A stretch of DNA of 5,450 bases from Bryobacterales bacterium (GTDB taxonomy: Bacteria > Acidobacteriota > Terriglobia > Bryobacterales > Bryobacteraceae), in NCBI GenBank assembly GCA_003487005.1, contig DNFG01000121.1, positions 1,331 to 6,780 on the forward strand, read 5' to 3'. Each line of letters begins with the position of its first letter. Within the stretch, counting starts at the first letter, position 1. The translations under genes were made by a program, and so were the position numbers. A model generated the notes under the pieces. That model saw nothing but the letters and a program-made list of their open reading frames with translations. It made no database searches and was not told where the DNA came from. Shown in pieces: positions 4,695 to 5,450 of the stretch.

Positions 4695-5450
4695 ATGGCT
4701 TCGACCGGGTTTTCTCGCCGTCATTTTTTCATGGGTTCGCTGCTGGCGGGGGCGGTGCCCCTGGGCGGGTTTGGTTCCGCGGTTTCGCTGAAGGCGTTGG
4801 GGTACAAGTCGCCGAACGAGAAGTTGAACCTGGCGGCGATTGGCGCGGGGGGGCAACCGGCGGCCGACTTGCGGTTGGCGCAGGCGGGGATTGAGAATGT
4901 GGTGGCTCTGGCGGATGTGGACTGGGTGCGCGGGAAGGAGTCGTTCGAGCGGTTTCCGAAGGCGGCGAAGTTCAAGGATTTCCGGCAGATGCTGGACCGG
5001 CAGGGGCGGGAGATTGACGCGGTGGTGATTGGGACGCCGGATCACACGCACGTCCACGCGGCGCTGGCGTGCATGCAGATGGGCAAGCACGTGTATCTGG
5101 AAAAGCCGCTGACGCGGACGGCGGGCGAAGCGCGGGTACTGACGCAGGCGGCGGCGAAGTACAACGTGGCGACGCAGATGGGCAATCAGGGGTATTCGCA
5201 CGACGCGACGCGGGTGGCTTGCGAGATTCTGTGGTCGGGCGAGATTGGGGATGTGCGGGAGGTGCACGCGTGGTCGGGGCGGCCGGGGTGGCCGCAGGGG
5301 ATGGCGAAGACGCCGGCGGCGACGCCCGTGCCGGAGACGCTGGACTGGGATTTGTGGCTGGGCGGGGCGGCGATGCGGCCGTTCACGGCTGGGGACGCGG
5401 ATTATGACCAGTTTGTGATGGACCGGGTGATGCGGGGGAGGGCGGCGGGG
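4695..5450 (+). CDS. Twin-arginine-exported Gfo/Idh/MocA-family oxidoreductase (3' end outside window)
   Basis: NAD(P)-dependent dehydrogenase family acting on sugars, inositols or related polyols. 252 residues are visible and the frame is still open at the last base; family members are usually longer than about 350 aa. A Tat signal occupies the N-terminus: SRRHFF (7-12), then a Gly/Ala/Leu-rich core to ~31. Such Tat-borne members are common in acidobacteria and planctomycetes, and the cofactor is presumably bound before export. The Rossmann part shows LNLAAIGAGG (44-53), an acidic strand end ALADVD (71-76), GTPDHTH (113-119) and the hallmark EKP (136-138) that supplies the cofactor- and substrate-contacting Lys. 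MGNQGYS (162-168) and LDWDLWLG follow and place it in the subgroup often annotated as putative dehydrogenases of sugar metabolism. The substrate cannot be told. It lies 72 bp after the operon with its own ribosome binding site, so co-transcription is uncertain. Confidence 0.93.
   Translation, partial: MASTGFSRRHFFMGSLLAGAVPLGGFGSAVSLKALGYKSPNEKLNLAAIGAGGQPAADLRLAQAGIENVVALADVDWVRGKESFERFPKAAKFKDFRQMLDRQGREIDAVVIGTPDHTHVHAALACMQMGKHVYLEKPLTRTAGEARVLTQAAAKYNVATQMGNQGYSHDATRVACEILWSGEIGDVREVHAWSGRPGWPQGMAKTPAATPVPETLDWDLWLGGAAMRPFTAGDADYDQFVMDRVMRGRAAG

Noticed and set aside
3134..5267. Minus-strand open frames opposite the secreted proteins and the oxidoreductase
   Set aside because: They have the same composition-driven Arg/Pro/His-rich products, with no start signals or recognisable domains.
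1..5450. CRISPR array, insertion sequence, riboswitch or toxin-antitoxin pair
   Set aside because: No regularly spaced repeats, transposase, terminal repeats or recognisable riboswitch core were seen on either strand.

Overview
This is a GC-rich bacterial window in which every gene lies on the + strand. The likely source is an acidobacterium, possibly of the Solibacter/Bryobacter type. Three things suggest this: a Hanks-type Ser/Thr kinase with a periplasmic tail, small secreted proteins built from helical repeats ending in 'G-V-x-F ... L-x-x-x-G-A/G-x', and a twin-arginine Gfo/Idh/MocA oxidoreductase. Lineage is inferred from gene content only.

Layout. Bases 1-1361 hold the 3' part of a UbiD-family prenylated-FMN decarboxylase gene. 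A good sigma70-like promoter (1350-1378) overlaps its stop codon and leads into a tRNA-His(GTG) gene (1390-1467) with encoded G-1 and CCA. A 203-bp non-coding stretch (1468-1670) follows. It holds an AT-rich 32-bp near-perfect palindrome, a cluster of CCGGC/GCCGG inverted repeats and a TATAAT box only 9 bases before the next ATG.

Bases 1671-4622 look like one three-gene operon. The first gene is a membrane-anchored Ser/Thr kinase with a TonB-like proline/lysine-rich C-terminal tail. The second overlaps it by 4 bases (ATGA) and encodes a secreted protein with two helical repeats and a C-terminal TonB domain. The third starts 10 bp later and encodes a secreted paralog with the same two repeats but an unfamiliar beta-rich C-terminal domain. 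Bases 4695-5450 begin a twin-arginine Gfo/Idh/MocA-family oxidoreductase, cut off by the window end. It has its own strong ribosome binding site and may be a separate unit.

How the genes may work together. The kinase supplies a cytoplasmic catalytic domain, one membrane helix and a proline-rich periplasmic arm. The translationally coupled second gene supplies a free periplasmic TonB C-terminal domain. Together they have the parts of a TonB-like protein split over two polypeptides, with a kinase at the cytoplasmic end. The third protein would be a partner sharing the repeat module. This is inference from architecture and linkage. UbiD, tRNA-His and the oxidoreductase look like ordinary neighbours. 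Third-codon-position composition changes from C-rich in most of ubiD to G-rich from the kinase onward, although all genes share one strand.
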